From an uncultured Parabacteroides sp. (GTDB lineage Bacteria > Bacteroidota > Bacteroidia > Bacteroidales > Tannerellaceae), in NCBI GenBank assembly GCA_900547435.1, contig URGO01000066.1, positions 1 through 15,591 of the forward strand: a stretch of 15,591 nt of DNA, in the 5' to 3' direction. Under the pieces are notes generated by a model that worked only from the letters and a program-made list of their open reading frames with translations, ran no database searches and was not told the origin of the DNA. How positions within the stretch are numbered: position 1 is the first letter of the stretch; each line of letters begins with the position of its first letter. The position numbers and the translations under genes were made by a program. Positions 13,186 to 15,591 of the stretch are shown here, piece after piece.

Positions 13186-13261
13186 ATTGGCAATTGGGCT
13201 ATTGATAATTTTAGGCATAGAATTTATTTGTGAATGTATTTATCAATGCTCGATTGCCAAT
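13186..13261. repeat. Imperfect 22-23 bp inverted repeat between susD and tcdA
   Basis: ATTGGCAATTGGGC-t-ATTGATAA (13186-13208) and its approximate reverse complement at 13240-13261 enclose 31 bases. There are two substitutions and one inserted base. It begins two bases after the terminator. It could fold into a long hairpin in transcripts or mark an old insertion; it is not placed around a promoter, so an inversion role is unlikely. Confidence 0.5.
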
Positions 13262-13294
13262 TTTTATTTTCAAAGAAAAACGCACGATTATGCA

Positions 13295-13322
13295 TTGATT
13301 AAGTATTGATTTATTACTTTTG
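13295..13322 (+). promoter_or_regulatory. Bacteroidetes-type promoter for tcdA
   Basis: TTG at 13295-13297, 17 bases, then TACTTTTG at 13315-13322 (TAnnTTTG). The predicted start is about 13329, giving a leader of about 11 bases before the ATG at 13340. Confidence 0.6.
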
Positions 13323-13339
13323 TCCCAAAATTTCGGCAA

Positions 13340-14053
13340 ATGAGTTACAATTGGAATACGAGGACTGAATTATTGTTAGGCAAAGAGCGTGTCCGGAAAC
13401 TTCGCGAAAGCCATGTGTTGGTTGTCGGGTTGGGAGGCGTAGGGGCATACGCGGCTGAACAAATTTGCCGTGCCGGAGTAGGGCAGATGACGGTTGTAGA
13501 TGCCGATACGGTAAACGAAAGCAATTTGAACCGCCAACTTCCGGCTTTGCATTCCACTTTGGGCAAGCCTAAGGCCGAAGTCATGGCCGAGCGTTTGAAA
13601 GATATCAATCCGGAGCTGAAACTTACCGTAATCAATGAGTTCTTGCGGGATGAGCGTACCGAAGAGGTTCTGGATATGGTGAAATATGATTTTGTGGTTG
13701 ATGCGATTGATTCAGTCAGTCCCAAAGTGTTTTTGCTTTATCATGCTTTCCAGCGTCATATTCCAATGGTTTCGTCTATGGGGGCAGGAGCTAAATGGGA
13801 TCCGACACAGGTTTGTGTGGCTGATATTTCGAAAACAACAAACTGTGCTTTGGCAAAGGTTGTTCGCAAACGATTACGAAGTATGGGCATCAATAAGGGG
13901 ATTCCGGCTGTGTTTTCGAAAGAGATTGCAAACCCGGATGCAGTCATCGAAGTGGATAATGAGCAATGTAAGCGTACAACTACCGGAACCGTTTCGTATA
14001 TGCCGGCGGTATTCGGATGTTATTTGGCGGCATATGTGATTAATAATATTTAA
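13340..14053 (+). CDS. tcdA: tRNA threonylcarbamoyladenosine dehydratase (TcdA/CsdL, ThiF-like E1 fold)
   Basis: TcdA uses ATP to convert t6A at position 37 of ANN-decoding tRNAs to the cyclic form ct6A. The 237-residue product has the Rossmann nucleotide loop G30-L-G-G-V-G35, D-A-D (54-56) followed by V-N-E-S-N-L-N-R-Q (58-66) typical of E1-like enzymes, L-G-K-P-K (74-78), D-A-I-D-S-V-S-P-K at about 121-129, and the late R-x-T-T-T-G-T-V-S-Y-M-P-A-V-F-G motif. The length is close to other TcdA proteins and shorter than MoeB with its rhodanese domain. HesA or other ThiF-like proteins are the alternatives, but the overall pattern favours TcdA. Its start is supported by the promoter box at 13315-13322. 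The lolD-like gene follows after 144 bases of repeats. Confidence 0.88.
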   Translation: MSYNWNTRTELLLGKERVRKLRESHVLVVGLGGVGAYAAEQICRAGVGQMTVVDADTVNESNLNRQLPALHSTLGKPKAEVMAERLKDINPELKLTVINEFLRDERTEEVLDMVKYDFVVDAIDSVSPKVFLLYHAFQRHIPMVSSMGAGAKWDPTQVCVADISKTTNCALAKVVRKRLRSMGINKGIPAVFSKEIANPDAVIEVDNEQCKRTTTGTVSYMPAVFGCYLAAYVINNI

Positions 14054-14061
14054 GGAAGGGA

Positions 14062-14182
14062 GGAGGTAAAGGAGTAAAAGGAGTTAGAGGAGTTAAGGCC
14101 GAATGTATCTGTTTATGAAATCAAAAAGTATTGGCTCTAACTCCTTTAACTCCTGCTTAACTCCGGTACGAAGTACTAACTC
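14062..14182. repeat. 9-bp GGAGTTAAA-type repeats and their inverted copies
   Basis: Four 9-bp units follow each other at 14062, 14071, 14080 and 14089 (GGAGGTAAA, GGAGTAAAA, GGAGTTAGA, GGAGTTAAG). Four reverse-complement copies of the TAACTCC core lie at about 14138-14182. The arms 14079-14100 and 14133-14154 can form a hairpin of 22 bp with a few mismatches around 32 bases. The units look like Shine-Dalgarno sequences facing their own complements. It separates tcdA from the ABC gene; no promoter box was found in it. Confidence 0.6.
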
Positions 14183-14197
14183 CTAAAAAATAAAGAT

Positions 14198-14854
14198 ATG
14201 ATACGTGCAAAAGGAATAACCAAGAGTTTCGGTGCTTTGCAGGTACTAAAAGGTATCGACTTGGAGATCAATAAGGGCGAAGTTGTATCGATTGTCGGTC
14301 CGAGCGGAGCCGGGAAGACAACGTTGCTCCAAATCCTGGGTACATTGGATTCTCCGGATAGTGGCACTTTGCTAATTAACGGGACGGATGTCCAACAATT
14401 GTCTGAACGTCGATTGTCGGCTTTTCGAAATAAAAATATTGGTTTTGTATTCCAGTTTCATCAGTTACTTCCTGAATTTACAGCTTTGGAAAATGTGATG
14501 ATTCCGGCTCTGATTGCGCAAGAAAAAACATCTGTTGCTGAGAAGCGTGCGAAGGAGATATTGGATTTTCTTAAGTTGAGCGACCGAATGACGCATAAAC
14601 CAGCTGAGCTTTCCGGAGGAGAAAAGCAACGTGTGGCCGTAGCACGCGCTTTAATCAATTATCCGGCGGTAATTCTGGCCGATGAGCCATCCGGTAGTTT
14701 AGATTCACGGCATAAGGAAGAGTTGCACGCTCTGTTTTTTGAATTGCGGGATAAGATGAATCAGACATTTGTAATTGTCACACATGATGAGCAATTGGCG
14801 GCTGATACAGACCGGACGATTCACATTAAGGATGGATTAGTGGTAAGTTATTAG
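14198..14854 (+). CDS. lolD: ABC transporter ATP-binding protein, LolD/MacB type
   Basis: The 218-residue product is a complete ATPase subunit. Walker A is G-P-S-G-A-G-K-T-T (34-42), Q-loop Q86, signature L-S-G-G-E (138-142), Walker B V-I-L-A-D-E (158-163), D-loop S-L-D, H-loop H196. The F-Q-F-H-Q-L-L-P-E-F-T-A-L-E-N-V stretch (85-100) and the short length are typical of LolD, which powers release of lipoproteins from the inner membrane, and of the related FtsE and MacB ATPases. No permease (LolC/E) gene adjoins it, so the symbol is a family-level call. Only two bases separate its stop from the symporter gene, so they are probably co-transcribed. Confidence 0.85.
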   Translation: MIRAKGITKSFGALQVLKGIDLEINKGEVVSIVGPSGAGKTTLLQILGTLDSPDSGTLLINGTDVQQLSERRLSAFRNKNIGFVFQFHQLLPEFTALENVMIPALIAQEKTSVAEKRAKEILDFLKLSDRMTHKPAELSGGEKQRVAVARALINYPAVILADEPSGSLDSRHKEELHALFFELRDKMNQTFVIVTHDEQLAADTDRTIHIKDGLVVSY

Positions 14855-14856
14855 AT

Positions 14857-15591
14857 ATGGCGAATAAGGAAAGAGTAACATTTGGTAGCAAAATAGGCGT
14901 TATATTGGCTACCGTCGGGTGTGCTGTCGGTTTAGGTAGTATCTGGCGTTTTCCCTACATGGTAGGAGAAAATGGTGGAGCAGCTTTTTTGTTGGTGTTC
15001 ATAATCTGTACGATCCTGCTTGGACTACCGATTATGATTACAGAGTTTTTCATCGGTCGGCATTCGCGGAGTAATGCGGCTGGTGCTTTCAAGGTTTTGG
15101 CTCCCGGTACAAAATGGCCGTTGATTGGCTATAACGGGGTCTTGGCTGCATTCTTGATTTTGGGATTCTATTCTGTAGTCTCCGGGTGGACTTTGGAATA
15201 TATCTGGCAAGCCATGACCGGTTCGTTGGATGGGAAGACCACGGCAGAGTTTACGGAGGATTTTCATGCTTTTTCTTCCAGTGTTTTTCGTCCGATATTT
15301 TGGACGGCTGTGTTTGTGGCTTTAACCCATGTGATTATAGTTTTTGGTGTGGAAAAAGGGATAGAAAGAGCGTCGAAGATTATGATGCCGGCCCTGTTCC
15401 TGATTCTTATTCTGTTATGTGTACGTTCAGTTACTCTTCCTAATGTCTCGGAAGGGCTTAACTTCTTCTTTAAACCGGATTTTAGCAAGATTACCTCATC
15501 GGTTGTATTAAGAGCCATGGGACAGGCATTCTTCTCATTTAGTATCGGTATGGGGTGCTTGATTACGTATGCGTGTTATATTGTGAGAGAA
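14857..15591 (+). CDS. Sodium:neurotransmitter symporter (NSS/SNF) family transporter, 3' end beyond window
   Basis: From the ATG at 14857 the frame stays open to the window end (245 codons; full proteins have about 450). NSS members import amino acids with Na+ through the LeuT fold. Helix 1 carries the hallmark A-V-G-L-G-S-I-W-R-F-P-Y-M (about 23-35), the unwound substrate- and Na+-binding segment, followed by G-E-N-G-G-A-A-F. Further helices lie at about 44-65 (ending P-I-M-I-T-E-F-F-I-G-R), 92-115, 148-166, 174-192 and 218-242. The gene starts two bases after the ABC ATPase stop. Substrate is not predictable; bacterial relatives include Trp, Tyr and branched-chain amino acid carriers. Confidence 0.93.
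   Translation, partial: MANKERVTFGSKIGVILATVGCAVGLGSIWRFPYMVGENGGAAFLLVFIICTILLGLPIMITEFFIGRHSRSNAAGAFKVLAPGTKWPLIGYNGVLAAFLILGFYSVVSGWTLEYIWQAMTGSLDGKTTAEFTEDFHAFSSSVFRPIFWTAVFVALTHVIIVFGVEKGIERASKIMMPALFLILILLCVRSVTLPNVSEGLNFFFKPDFSKITSSVVLRAMGQAFFSFSIGMGCLITYACYIVRE

Noticed and set aside
13186..13261. Second invertible promoter
   Set aside because: The arms are imperfect, the spacer is only 31 bases, and the tcdA promoter box lies outside them.

Overview
The window is bacterial chromosomal DNA from the order Bacteroidales, most likely the Bacteroides/Parabacteroides neighbourhood; the genus cannot be fixed from sequence alone. The evidence is a SusC/SusD pair, lipoproteins with Bacteroidetes-type signal peptides, a greA-HIT pair, and repeated use of the Bacteroidetes -7 promoter box (TAnnTTTG), usually with a TTG about 17-21 bases upstream.

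Layout. (1) Positions 1-303 read on the minus strand as an internal piece of a SusD-family lipoprotein. Near 291-304 this changes abruptly to the plus-strand gene for RNase III, which lacks its N-terminus. The joint is either a real rearrangement or a chimeric assembly. (2) A minus-strand small heat-shock gene (hsp20) has a long upstream region with three TGACATWTTG sites 20 bp apart and an array of 22-bp palindromic repeats. (3) Two tiny membrane-protein genes (81 and 34 residues) form a short operon. (4) A padR / PspC-domain / GIN-domain lipoprotein operon follows, probably for envelope-stress or membrane homeostasis. (5) On the minus strand lie greA and a HIT-family hydrolase. The greA leader carries a strong intrinsic terminator just after the promoter. 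(6) A minus-strand lipoprotein has a thioredoxin-like domain without its redox cysteines. (7) An 880-bp intergenic region holds two more blocks of the 22-bp repeat and a segment of about 310 bp bounded by a perfect 27-bp inverted repeat. The promoter for the downstream susC/susD genes lies inside that segment, which is the architecture of an invertible, phase-variable promoter, here in the ON orientation. (8) The susC-susD operon ends in a strong terminator. (9) tcdA (tRNA t6A dehydratase), a LolD-like ABC ATPase and a truncated NSS-family sodium symporter complete the window.

The most notable element is the invertible promoter in front of an orphan SusCD nutrient-uptake pair (no glycosidase, regulator or invertase gene is next to it). 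It would make uptake an ON/OFF trait of individual cells. Next are the 22-bp palindromic repeat family, whose last block runs into the left inversion site, and the greA leader hairpin, which predicts a short RNA of about 55 nt like E. coli GraL. All calls come from reading the sequence; no database search or folding program was run.
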